In this document: piece after piece, positions 20,885 to 32,225 of the stretch | Numbering within the stretch: position 1 is the first letter of the stretch | Layout of the letters: each line of letters starts with the position of its first letter | DNA from: Phylloscopus collybita | Lineage: Eukaryota > Chordata > Aves > Passeriformes > Phylloscopidae | DNA: 64,000 bases | NCBI GenBank assembly: GCA_027886175.1 | Contig: JAJNNQ010000006.1 | Location: forward strand, 62,180,001-62,244,000 | Reading direction: 5' to 3' | Notes under the pieces: generated by a model | Told to the model about the DNA's origin: nothing | Seen by the model: the letters and a program-made list of their open reading frames with translations, nothing else | Database searches by the model: none | Position numbers and translations under genes: made by a program

Positions 20885-21814
20885 GATGCTGCGCCCCTTG
20901 CTGGGGCGGGCTGCCTTGTCCTGCTCCTGTTACCATAAACGTGTGGCGGTACCGCCGCGGGGCTTCTTCAGCCGAAATCACCTTGGTCCCGCTGCCTCCG
21001 GCCGCTGCTCCCCGCACCCGCTGCGCCCTGAGCGAGGGCAAGGAGGAGAGGCATCCATTGGGAATGCCATCCCTGAGGAGTGCCCACCGTCGCTGGGAAT
21101 GCCATTCCCTAGGAACGCCATCCCTCGGGAGTGCCGTCCCTTACGGCTTGGCAAAGGGCACCGGGGGAACGAGGGAGTGTTGTCGGGGCGTCAGGAAAAG
21201 AAAGCCGGTCCGTGGTTAGGGTCGTGTCCCTGTGTGTGCCCCTGCCTCGGATGAGCAGACAAGGTTGTGGATGATATTCCCTGTGGATATCTTTTGTTCT
21301 GGTTCAGCTGCTGCTGCTTTATTTGGGGTGAAATATAGGGTTTGCTTGTAAAAAAACCGGTGTTTTCTGTGGTTTCTATCTGTGCCGCATGAAGGGAAAA
21401 CACTTCCATGGCTCATCAGAGAGTATTGTTTAGTAAATAATTCTTATTAGTAAACCAGCCGGCGTTGCAGGTGTGATAGTGTGACCCTCGTTAAAACAAG
21501 AAACACTCTGTCCTCCTCTACCTCTTCCCACTCCCCAGTTCCAAAGTGCTTTTTGTCTAGAGGTTGTATGGCAATAGGTATGTAAGGCAATAGCTGTGGC
21601 TATTAACTGAATATGTATTGGAGTCAAGCTCCAAATGGAGACGTTTTCTTAAATGAAAAAGCCACACTGCGTTTTGGGTGTTAATGGCTCTAGAGAGTGT
21701 TACTCCACACGGTCTTTCCTTCTTTCTTTTACCTTTTGTTGTAGTCACCTGTAACTTTCTTTGCTGGGTATGACCTGGTGATGTTCTCACACAGAAAACT
21801 TCCTTAGGACCCGA
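20885..21814. other. ITSN1: ITSN1 intron 1, start
   Basis: CpG density falls off by about 21200. A short degenerate GGGAATGCCAT/AGGAACGCCATCCCT tandem lies at about 21058-21140. No exon was recognised. Confidence 0.6.
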
Positions 21815-22057
21815 GGAGCGGCTGGAGCTGTGCCAGGAGGGATTGGGGTTGGATTTGAGGGCCAGGTGCTTCCCCCAGAGGGTGCTGGGCACTGCCCAGG
21901 CTCCCCAGGGAATGGGCACGGCCCCGAGGCTGCCAGAGCTCCAGGAGCCTTTGGGCAGCGCTGCCAGGGATGCCCAGGCTGGGATTGCTGGGGGCTCTGG
22001 GCAGGGACAGGAGCTGGATCGATGATCCCTGTGGGTCCCTACAGCTCAGAATATTCT
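21815..22057 (+). mobile_element. CR1-related element, subfamily C, copy 1
   Basis: GC-rich unit with GGCCAGGTGCTTCCCCCAGA and GGGATTGCTGGGGGCTCTGG, ending in AGAATATTCTGTGATAG. Nearly identical to 28585-28832. Confidence 0.75.
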
Positions 22058-22914
22058 GTGATAGTTTACAGTGAATTGATACCAAATCCTCTGTTAAAAT
22101 TTCCCCAGTGCACCCCCAGAGCCGTGTCTGAGGAGTGGGAGGAGGACTCTGGCCTGTCTCTGCATGCAGGAGTGGGGTACCTGCCCCTGGATGCTGAGCA
22201 GGTGTCCTGCCTGCATCCCTAGCACAAGTAGAGAAAAGAGCTGCCTTTTCTGTTCCCTCAGGGCTGTGAATCCCAGCAGGCTGAGGCAGGGCAGCCCTGG
22301 TGCTCAGCCCTGCTGTGCCCTCCCTGCTGCTGGCAGCCTGACAGGGGTCACGGTTGGTGCAGACCGAGCGGTTCCCGAACAGTTTCTCCAGTGTCTGAGG
22401 CTCAGGCTTCCCCGGAGCTGAGTGGGCAGCACCCTGCACTTGCTGCTTCACAAACCACACTCCATTCTTTCAGCTCCTCTGTTCCCTCTGTGACAGCCCC
22501 ACTGTCCATCATTCCACATGAGATCCTTGGCTGAGGAGCTGTGTTTGCTTGATGATTTTCCTTTATGTCCTGGTTCTTAGATGAAGTAAGAATTGGGGTC
22601 TCAGAGCCATGACCTGCAGTGCCTGTTGGTCTCTGGCTGCTGTTTGCTGGCCTTTCCTTAATGCCTCTAATCGGGCAATTAGGGTAGATTTGGATTCAGG
22701 AAAGAATGTGAATCTAGCAATGAAATATTTCTAAAGCATGACGTTGGATAGCCTTTTATGAGGTGTCTTTGTACTCTAATCAGGGATTGTAATTCTAGCT
22801 TTTAGTAGGGTAACACCAGGGAAAAGAGGAATAGAAGAATAAGAAAAAAAAAGTAAAGGAAAATACAAGCAATGGGTTGAGGCTTGAGGAATGGGGAGAT
22901 CAGTGGGGTGGAAG
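22058..22914. other. ITSN1: ITSN1 intron 1, nothing recognised
   Basis: Unique-looking sequence; overlapping open frames on both strands between 22080 and 22460 have no domain character. Confidence 0.5.
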
Positions 22915-23122
22915 TTTTCTGTAAGAAACCCTTCCCTGGCAGGGTGGGCAGGCCCACAGAGCAGCTGTGGCTGCCCCTGGGTCCCTGGCAGTGCCCAAGG
23001 CCAGGCTGGACACTGGGGCTGGGAGCAGCCTGGGACAGTGGGAGGTGTCCCTGCCCTGGCAGGGGTGGCACTGGGTGGGATTTGAGGTCCCTCCCAACTC
23101 ATGCCAGTCTGGGGTTCTGTGC
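22915..23122 (+). mobile_element. CR1-like LINE 3' end
   Basis: Plus orientation, from CCTTCCCTGGCAGGGTGGGC to GGGGTTCTGTG. A small internal deletion removes the CTGGCACAGGGTGC part seen in other copies. Confidence 0.85.
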
Positions 23123-24997
23123 TCAGGAGTTACCAGGCACACACATTTCCCTGTGCTGTGTGCAGTGCCAGAGCAGAACGAACCATCAGCAGATTGGTGT
23201 GAGGGGCACATTTCAGCTGGGGCTGGCTCAGAGTTGACCTGCTTGGAACCCAAGAGATGTGAGGGGCTTTGCTTCCTTTTTACCATAAAATAACCCAAGG
23301 GCTGCCTCAGCTGCCGTTGTGTGCTGGGAGCTTTGAGTGCTCGTTGCTGTTGTGTTGGACACGGCTGCTGAACTTGGGATGCCCCCTCCACAGCAACTTG
23401 GTTTTGTTTTTACTTGCCAAGCATGAAATTGGGGGTGGGGGTTGTGGACAATCAGAAACGGGATCCAGGCTGAGACCTGGTGATGAATGACTTGTGCACA
23501 GGAAACATCCCTGTGAGGTGCTAAAGCCTCCATGGGATCTGTGGTACAAGGAGTTGCCCTCTTTTAAAAGTGCACTTTGTATGATTTAAAAAGAATGTAC
23601 TTGATTGCACCGGTTATTTTTGGCTGGCATTGTCAGTATAGGCACGTGTTGGGATTTTAATTGCAGATGGAAGGATTTGTAACAGTGTTTGCCAGACCTC
23701 GTACAACAAACATGAGCTGTGAGGTTTGGGAGGGCACCAGCAGAGGTGTCTGGTGGATCCACCTGTCTGGAATGAATCTCTCTCTGGAGCTCTGTGTGTG
23801 TGTGTGGCAGGGCTGGAGATATTCAGGTTCCTGACAGAAATTCCAGCTTTAGCTGCAGGAAAGCACTAATTACTGACAGTAATTAGACACTAATCTCTCC
23901 TATGCAAACAGGGCATTGTCTGTCCCCTCCAGAGGATCAGCTGCTTGACAAGAATAGAAACTTTCTATTTAATAGAAATTAAATAATTTTGAGTGGGAAG
24001 GAGTGAAGAGAGGTATCCTTGGGCATTCCCAGGAAGAAAGGTTGTTCTATTTTTGATGCAAAAAGTGCATTTTTACTGCATTCCTTTCATTGCAATCAGT
24101 CAAAACACAGAAAGCTTAACTGACATAGTAGATCCATGATTTGGTTTTCTCTTATCAAACTTAAATCTGTTGGACGTTATATAGTATTTTTTCATGTGTA
24201 TTTTTAAGGTAATTTAATTAATTAGTCTTAGTATCCAAGTAGACATCTTTTCTCTGTGAACTCTGCTTTTCAACAGGTTGTGTGGTAAAAGGTGTGTGTG
24301 GAATTGTTAAATAGTCATGAGGGTCTGAAACCTCAGGCTCTGCTGTGTTTCTCTTCTGCAGCAGTTTCCAATCCCCTTTCCCTGCATGGTCCCTCATGGC
24401 TGTGGGTGCCCACAGTTGTGAGAGCTGACCTCTCCATCCTAGGAGTTTGTAAGAGTAAGGTTGTGTGGGATGGCAGTCCTGGAAAATCAAGGGCCTGATG
24501 GTATATTCCATATTACTGATAAATAAACTGCTACTAGTAATGTGGATTAGCAAACCCTAATGACACTAGTAAAATAATTCCACTGAAGACTCATTGTCTC
24601 AAAAGTTCATGTTTTCCTTAGTGTTTCGATCCTTCAGATTTCAATTTCAAAGAAATTGTCTCCCTCAATATCTTTGAAGGATCTAGCCCTGGGCTTGACT
24701 AATTGCCTGTAAATGACTGGGCAGGGGTTTAGCTTTGCATCATCTCAAGGTTGAGATTCATGTGTTTCATAGAAATGCACAGTTTGTAGGAAATAGTTAT
24801 TAATACACTTTCAAAATACACAGAACACCTCTAGTTAAACCTGTGATTCCTGAAGGAGGGTGCCCATGGAGCCACCTGGAATGGTTGGAATGGTCCACTC
24901 TGCAGGACTCAGAGTGAATCTTCTCTGGAGCACATGGGTTTCTGTACTTCCATACAGAACTGTAAATATGTACTGCATTTAAATATTCCTGTGAAGT
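23123..24997. other. ITSN1: ITSN1 intron 1, nothing recognised
   Basis: Ordinary intronic sequence with a short (GT)n at 23796-23807 and no recognised element. Confidence 0.5.
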
Positions 24998-25612
24998 AAT
25001 CCAAACTGCCAGAGGGCAGGGCTGGCTGGGATCTTGGGCAGGAATTGTTCCCTGGCAGGGTGGGCAGGCCCTGGCACAGGGTGCCCAGAGCAGCTGTGGC
25101 TGCCCCTGGATCCCTGGCAGTGCCCAAGGCCAGGTTGGACACTGGGGCTGGGAGCAGCCTGGGACAGTGGGAGGTGTCCCTGCCAGGGCTGGGGTGGCAC
25201 TGGGTGATCCTTAAAATCCCTCCCAACCCAAACCATTCCATGATTCCAGGATTCCATTAGGGTCCTCCCAACCCATTCTATGATTCCATGATTCCATGAT
25301 TCCACATTCTCAGCACCCACCCACCCAATCAGAGACATTTTACAAGGGCTTGCAGTGACAGGAGAAGGAACAATGGCTTTAAACTGAAAGAGGGAAGGTT
25401 TAGACTTGGTATTAAGTAGGAATTCTTCCCTGGCACAGGGTGCCCAGAGCAGCTGTGGCTGCCCCTGGATCCCTGGCAGTGCCCAAGGCCAGGTTGGACA
25501 CTGGGGCTGGGAGCAGCCTGGGACAGTGGGAGGTGTCCCTGCCATGGCAGGGGTGACACTGGGTGGGATTTGAGGTCCCTCCCAGCCCAACCCATCCTGT
25601 GTTAGAATCACA
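24998..25612 (+). mobile_element. Composite double CR1 block, copy 2
   Basis: First CR1 end at 24998-25260, then CATGATTCCATGATTCCA repeats, a spacer with GACATTTTACAAGGGCTTGC, and a second CR1 end at 25425-25612. Same order as copies at 18414 and 51495. Confidence 0.9.
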
Positions 25613-28584
25613 GCTGCTGGGAGTGGCACTCCAGGTTTTCCAGCATCCCTCTGGGGTCCTGCAGGGCTGCTGACACCCAGAGGGTGCCCATGGCAGGGCT
25701 GCTTTGGGGACACAAGAACTTTTAGTCTTTTCTGTCAGCACCCGAACTTGAAACCAGTCTATGAGAGAAATGTTTAAATGCTATCTGGTGGTGTGTTTGC
25801 AGCAGAGCCCCCACCCATCCTGGGGGGGAAGGAGAAGAGGCCTCTCTTGTTTTCGGCCCGATGCTCCTCCTGCCAAGCACACACGGACTTTTTGTTCCTT
25901 GCCCTCCCAGCTGAACTGTGGAGATCCAACCTTGGCTGCTGGGCAGGGAATTCAGCTGTGTCTGTACAGCCTGAACAGCCTCAGCTGCCCAGCGAGCTGA
26001 GCCTAGAGAAAGGCAGCTGCACATTCAGCTTCCAAAGGTCAGGGTGAGTTTGGGAGGGCTCTCTTGATGGCCATCTTTAGATTGTGGTACAATTTAACAC
26101 CTCTGCTTGTGTGTTAGAAACTTACTGCTTGTATCTGAAGTGTTCTGGAGACTGATCTGAAAACTGAAGATACACTCGAGCCAATTTTGTGTTAATCACA
26201 AATTAAACACAGAACTATGTTAATCATCATGTTCTCGTGCTGATAAAGCCTCTTACTCTAAGACGTTTTTTCATTTATATTACAATTTCAGATTCCCAGG
26301 CACCAGGTTATGGGCTGGTCTGTGAACTGCAAGGTGCAATATTTAATGGTTTTAAAGTAAATTTTGCAAATGGCCTTCAGGTGTGGACAGATTTTGTGGG
26401 GATTCCTGTGCTTTTGGTGAGGAGGTGCAGCCAGGAGCTCAGTTACCCAGTGTAACTTCAATAACTTAATAAATCTTCAGAGTATTTTGGGGAAGTACAG
26501 TTAATTCTTACAGAGAATCATAAAAGCTGACAACTTGAGAGCTGTGTTTTGTAATAAAATGCCAGTAATCTGGTAATGTACTAAATGGGATGATGTAATC
26601 ATCGAATTTCTTGAGCAAAAATCCTGACATTTTCCTTTGAGTCACATGTGAGCCCCAGCTGGATGAACTCAGTTCTCTGGAGCTCTCAGACAGACAGGCT
26701 CCTGTGATACTCAGGGCTGGGGTTGGTGCTTGGCTGTTTTGCATGGATGTTGGGTGTAATTTGATTTTTTTAGAGGCAGTTCTCTGCTCTGCATCTTTGC
26801 TGCAGCTGCTGCCTGTGCTTGTGGTTGCTTTCTCAGTTCCCTGCCTACAGCCATCCCCATTCTTACCTGTTTTTTTTTTTTTTTTTTTTTTCCCCTTTCC
26901 TTTGTCCTGCATCTGTATTTCTTCATTTTAATGGTCTCTTGAGTGTCAGCATTATCTGAAGGCTGGCAGGTGTTCTCTTCCTCTTACCCTTTGTATCTTG
27001 ATGTTCGAGGGGTTTGTTCTGTTGGTGATTGTAAGAGCCAATCCCAACCAGGAGAAACTTTGTAACTGGAATTGGGTTGTGGAGAGATCTGAAACACTTT
27101 AAAAATTTTCTTCCTTGTGAACACCTCTTTTCTTCAGTGTGGGCTTGAATTGCAAACAACAGAATGAGCATCAAAGAGAAGAGGGCAGATTTTTTTGGTG
27201 GAATAAAGTAGTGTGGCATGAAGTTACTGTAGGTGTTCAGGGAAATACTAAATTTAAAAGCAGATGTGTAACAAGGTTTTCCCCTATTCATTTCCAACTG
27301 CTCCTTATAGTTGTCGTTTATATATATATTTTTTATTTAAAGTTCTGGTTTGTAAAAATTCCATTCAGAGGAAGAGTTCAAAGCATAAAAGTGTTAAAAT
27401 ATGTTTTCACATAAGGTCATCTGTACTTAAATTCATGGCATTGTGGATTTTTGTGGTGTTTAAGGACAAAGTTTGGAAACAGCCATTATCCACCTTGGAA
27501 ACTTCTGGGGGCTCTGCTGTTCTGTTCTCATTCTACCTCAAACCACGCTAACACAACATGCTCCTTAAAGAGCAAACAGCAACCTCCTATTTAACACAAT
27601 GCATGGATTGTAAGAAATGTGACTGAAATCTAGTTTTTGTGGCTATTTGCTGCTGAGAAATGAGGTCGCTTCAAGGAAATGTTGTCAAATAATGATGCCA
27701 TAGCCAGAGGAAGAAGGCAAATGCAGTTCATTTTTTGGACAGCATTACTGCTCAGCTCCAGCTGGCTGTGCTCAGGAATCTCTGGCTTCATTGGGGTCAG
27801 GGAGTCTTTCTCAGGATTGGAAATTCCTGTGGGCCCAGAGCCCTTCAGATGGCTTTGGTGGGACAAAAGGGGATGTTGGGCTTGTGAAGAGGAGATCCTG
27901 AATTGGCACAGGGCTGAACCAGATGGATCCTCCCGTGTGGTGCTTCCTGGTCTCTGACCCCAGCCTGCTGACAGGAAGCTGATGTGTTATCCCTGCTCAG
28001 AATGTGCTTCCTTATCTCAGCTGTTATCAGAGTGATCTGAATGGAGCTGAAGCTTGTGCAGCATTTTCACTGTACCAGCTCCATGCTTTTTTTGGGTTGT
28101 TTAGTCATCCTTTTTGCAGAGTCAGAAGTTAAGGATGACCCATAAATCCCAGAGCTCTGTGCGATGACTGGAAAGCTCTTGTGACACAGGAATAGGAAGT
28201 TCTCCAGCTGCAGTCTGGCAGGATTGTCTGGCATGGACTGTTTGGTGCTGCTCTTTTAACTCAGCATCTAAATCTGAGGGCATTGCTTCGAACTCGTGCT
28301 GTCTGCAGATGATGCAAGCAGAACAATTTTGCTTTGTGAGGAGGGAAAAAAGCTGCATCCTTTAGAGTCAAGTGCTCTCAATGTTACTCTGAGCTGCTGA
28401 CAAACACTATTGTATGGCTCAAAAAAAATCACTTTATCTCTATTAACTACTGGGGATATTTAACCCCAAGAGTTTTAGAACATAAAAACCAAACCCTTTG
28501 AGTGCCTCTCCTGTCCCACAGCTCTCCATGAACTTGTGGTGCCCATTGCTGTTCTTTTCTCTGGTGAGCAGGGACAGCACCCAG
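25613..28584. other. ITSN1: ITSN1 intron 1, mostly unique sequence
   Basis: It holds a T21 run at 26871-26891 and no recognised CR1 or LTR. The open frames at 25761-26047 lie on overlapping strands and are not bounded by convincing splice sites. Confidence 0.5.
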
Positions 28585-28832
28585 GGAGCAGCTGGAGCTG
28601 GGCCAGGAGGGATTGGGGTTGGATTTGAGGGCCAGGTGCTTCCCCCAGAGGGTGCTGGGCACTGCCCAGGCTCCCCAGGGAATGGGCACGGCCCCGAGGC
28701 TGCCAGAGCTCCAGGAGCCTTTGGGCAGCGCTGCCAGGGATGCCCAGGCTGGGATTGCTGGGGGCTCTGGGCAGGGACTGGATGGTCCCTGTGGGTCCCT
28801 TCCCACTCAGGATATTCTGTCATTCCATGATT
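28585..28832 (+). mobile_element. CR1-related element, subfamily C, copy 2
   Basis: Differs from the 21815 copy at only about two positions over the first ~195 bp and ends in AGGATATTCTGTCATTCC. Confidence 0.8.
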
Positions 28833-28937
28833 TTAAGAAGTCTGGCAAAGTTTTCTATTAATCACACTTATAACTAGAATACAGTGTTTGTGCTGCAGAA
28901 TGTGATGTGGGATCTCTGAGCCTTTAAACGTCAGCAT

Positions 28938-29092
28938 TTCACAGAATCCCTGAAGTTGGCAAAGCCCTCCCAGGCCAGGCAGTGCCAGCTGTGCCCCGTG
29001 CCCACCTTGTCCCCAGCCCAGAGCACTGAGTGCCACCTCCAGGGGACACTTCCAGGGCTGGGCACTGCAAAGCTCCCTGGGCAGCCCTTTCC
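28938..29092 (-). mobile_element. CR1-like LINE, subfamily B fragment
   Basis: Reverse-oriented 3' end from CAGGGATTCTGTGA (plus TCACAGAATCCCTG) to the CTGCCCAGGGAGC box, with the GGAGGTGGCACTCAGTGC core. Confidence 0.8.
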
Positions 29093-29480
29093 AATGTTGA
29101 TGTGTTTGTGCTGTGCCTCTTACTCTGGAGGTTTCAGTTGGAGAATTCAGAATTTCTCAGGCGAACTGGTGGGACCTGTGCTGATTTCACTCTGTTCTCG
29201 CTTGTCTCTCGTGACAGACTCTGCAGTCCTTGCTGAAGGAGGAGGTGAACTGCAGGACTGAAAAGGGTAGGGATATGTAGGATTGCTTTTTCCTTGCTGA
29301 GCTCCCCATTTGCTTGGAGGCAGGGTAGGAGAACTGGAGCTCTGACCTTTTGGTGTCTTGGCTTGTGCTGGGGCTTGGCTCGTGGAGCCGAGCGTGTTCC
29401 AGGGATGACATGTTAGCTGGAACCTCAGCCTCAAAGGCTGCACTCTGTTCAGCTGCACTTGTTTCTGGGTGCTGGGTGGG

Positions 29481-29657
29481 ATGGAGAGGAATTGCACACA
29501 AGGATCTCTGGGGAGGATTCAAGGAACCTTTGTTTAATAAGAATTTATTTATTTCTCTCCTTTCCCTTTTTTTTTTTCCCCTCCCTTCTGAAGCTGGGAA
29601 ATAATAGTAAAGCCCAATAAACTTGCCCACAAAAGGAAATGAAGTGTCACCAGAATT
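29481..29657. repeat. Non-CR1 inverted repeat, left arm
   Basis: About 175 bp that recurs in inverse complement at 30260-30434. It includes TTTGTTTAATAAGAATTTAT, a T/C tract and CCCAATAAACTTGCCCACAA. Confidence 0.9.
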
Positions 29658-30259
29658 GGTGCATAATAAACCTTGTGCCCATTGTGTCTTGGGGGGGTTT
29701 AAGGATTTCTGTGGAATTAAGAGGCAGGGTTTGTTTTGTTGTTGTTGTTTTTTTTTTTTTTGATGGGTGCTAAAGTTGCTGCAATCAGGAATCACATGAA
29801 GGGTCAGAAATAATGTTGCATTTTTTTTCTTTCCTGCTTTCTGTGCTTCAACCAGGAAAGTGTTACTCTGTAGCTCCAAGGAAATGAGGCTATCCTGCTG
29901 GAGTTGCTCAGTTCCTAGAGTTTGTGGAATCTATTATGGTAACACCAGTTCCGGCTTTCCCGGGATTACCTTGATGCAATCCTGGATTAAACCACCTGGG
30001 GTTTGTCAGGGAAAGCAAAGCACAATCTAGCTGGGGCAGGGCAGCAACTACGTGTGTGCAGGGGATACAAACATGCTGAATCTCTTCAAGTCTTATGTTC
30101 AAATGAGACATTCTGCTTGGGAAGTTCAAACCAGTGACAGAAATCGAGTCCTCATGTTTAAAACACCCCCTTCAAAGTGCTGCCAGCATTATGAATGAAG
30201 AATGCTGACTCAGTCCAGCTTTGTGCACTGAAATGAGACCCGGGGAACTTGAGCACTGA

Positions 30260-30434
30260 AATTCTGGTGACACTTCATTTCCTTTTGTGGGCAGGTTTAT
30301 TGGGCTTTACTCTCATTTCCCAGCTCCAGAAGGGAGGGGAAAAAAAAAGGGAGAGGGGAGAAATAAATAAATTCTTATTAAACAAAGGTTCCTTGAATCC
30401 TCCCCAGAGATCCTTGGGTGCAATTCCTCTCCAT
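30260..30434. repeat. Non-CR1 inverted repeat, right arm
   Basis: Inverse complement of 29481-29657, with few differences, mainly in the A/G homopolymer tract. The spacer is about 600 bp. Confidence 0.9.
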
Positions 30435-30635
30435 CTGAGATACCTTTTAGCTGGAGAGGTTTGGAAAGGCAGTAAATACAAGGGCTAGAAAAGGGCAGAA
30501 GGCTGCAGGTGGCCTGGATGCACCAGGATGCAGCCTCCCAGGCTGGCTTTGCTCTGATGAACGAGTATAATGTGGCACCAGCAGTGTCTGGTTCTGTACC
30601 AGCCATGGAAAAGGAGCTGCCCTGGCTTTTCTGGC

Positions 30636-30832
30636 AATCCCAGACTGGGTTGGAAGGGACCTCACAGCCCACCCAGTGCCACCCCTGCCATGGCAGGGAC
30701 ACCTCCCACTGTCCCAGGCTGCTCCCAGCCCCAGTGTCCAACCTGGCCTTGGGCACTGCCAGGGATCCAGGGGCAGCCCCAGCTGCTCTGGGCACCCTGG
30801 GCAGGTTCTCCAGGACTTTGGTGAAGGAGCTG
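30636..30832 (-). mobile_element. CR1-like LINE 3' end
   Basis: Reverse orientation, from the CCCAGTCTGGGATT tail to a break after CTGCCCAGGGTGCCC. Paired in inverse orientation with the copy at 30955. Confidence 0.85.
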
Positions 30833-30954
30833 AGATCCCCACGAGGAGCCAGGCTCTGCAGCTGGGATGGGGAGCTGGGAAAACAGCAGGTGAGCAGAGC
30901 TAACCAAAGCAGAGAAATGGAATCCATCTCAGCTGAGGCACTTGGCAGTCCCTG

Positions 30955-31203
30955 GTGGGGCATGGAGTGACAGGACAAGGGAGGATGGATTTAAGAGGAA
31001 AGAGGGCAGGGTCAGATGGGATATTGAGCAGGAATTGTTCCCTGGCAGGGTGGGCAGGCCCTGGCACAGGGTGCCCAGAGCAGCTGTGGCTGCCTCTGGA
31101 TCCCTGGCAGTGCCCAAGGCCAGGCTGGACACTGGGGCTGGGAGCAGCCTGGGACAGTGAATGAGCTTTAAGGTCCTTTTCAACCCAAACCATCCTGTGA
31201 TTT
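30955..31203 (+). mobile_element. CR1-like LINE 3' end, internally deleted
   Basis: Plus orientation with the GGACAAGGGAGGATGG upstream part. The GGAGGTGTCCCTGCC box is missing: GGGACAGTG joins directly to AATGAGCTTTAAGGTCC. Confidence 0.85.
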
Positions 31204-31767
31204 CAAGCATTTACCTGTTGAGTTCTGTTGTCCCTGTACAGTATTATGAAACCAGGTGAAAACATTCTACCAGTAATTCCATCTTGCATTAGCTTGGCTT
31301 TGTCTCTCATGAAAGATTAAAGACTTTATTCTGTGAAGATTTAAATAGAAACAAAGCCTTGTTGTGATAGAAGGAAGCAGAGCTGTTACCTAGTTAGGTG
31401 GTTTCCATCTTTGTTTTGATTAGTAAACTTCTAAAATAATCATTCTGTGGATGTGCACTTGGGCTGATGTACATGACCCTAATATTAGCCTTGATTTCTC
31501 TTATTTTTACAAGTTACCTGGAGGTTTCCTGTTTCGTGTTTGAGCTAGGGGAAAGCACATATATGAATTCTCAGGGTGTCTCATTCTTGTTTTGCTGAGA
31601 AAAATGCTTCAACTGAGCTTCAAACTGAGGTGCTTGTTGGCCTACAGGAAGGAGGTTGGATCTTTTCATGGCTCTGCACACCAGGAAACCTGGAGCAGGA
31701 GTTGCTTCATCTGAACATGGTGACAGCCAGATCACTGCATTGTTCTGAGAGCTTACAGGACCCAGAT

Positions 31768-32225
31768 TAGAGACAGAGAATCCCCAAATCCCTGGGGCTG
31801 GCAGAGCCCTCCCAGGCCAGGCAGTCCCAGCTGTGCCCCGTGCCCACCTTGTCCCCAGCCCAGAGCACTGAGTGCCACCTCCAGGGGACACCTCCAGGGC
31901 TGGGCACTGCAAAGCTCCCTGGGCAGCCCCTGCCAAGGCCTGAGCACCCTTTCCATGGGGAAATTCCTGCTGCTGGCCCAGCTGAGCCTCCCCTGGCCCA
32001 GCCTGAGGCCGTTCCCTCTCCTCCTGTCCCTGTGCCCTGGGAGCAGAGCCCGACCCCCCCTGGCTGTCCCCTCCTGGCAGGAGCTGTGCAGAGCCACCAG
32101 GGCCCCCCTGAGCCTCCTTTGCTCCAGGCTCAGCCCCTTCCCCAGCTCCCTCAGCCCCTCCTGGGGCTCCAGCCCCTTCCCCAGCTCCCTGCCCTGCCCT
32201 GGACATGCTCCAGCCCCCCCAGGCC
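31768..32225 (-). mobile_element. CR1-like LINE, subfamily B, longer copy
   Basis: About 450 bp in reverse orientation, from the CCCAGGGATTTGGGGATTC tail to a GGGGCTGGAGCATGTCCAGG-like start. It contains AAATTTCCCC (GGGGAAATTCC on plus) and the ends of a 39-bp unit. Confidence 0.85.

Larger units (their letters stand above)
19790..21150. promoter_or_regulatory. Shared bidirectional CpG-island promoter CRYZL1/ITSN1
   Basis: The segment is GC-rich and dense in CpG and separates the divergent 5' ends. It has no TATA box at a useful place. Visible elements are CCAAT at 20034-20038 and inverted CCAAT (ATTGG) at 20071, 20114, 20382 and 20457. There is a CACGTG E-box at 20213-20218, GC boxes near 20408-20417 and 20467-20478, and a YY1-like GCCGCCATT at 20085. 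Multiple NF-Y boxes with GC boxes are typical of divergent housekeeping promoters. Activity is inferred. Confidence 0.85.

Noticed and set aside
20418..20886. Long Arg/Pro/Ala-rich frames in the CpG island
   Set aside because: Stops are rare in GC-rich sequence. Only the ATG at 20604 is kept, as an upstream ORF.
25761..26047. Overlapping open frames in ITSN1 intron 1
   Set aside because: Frames on both strands are similarly long, no acceptor/donor pair fits, and no domain is recognisable.
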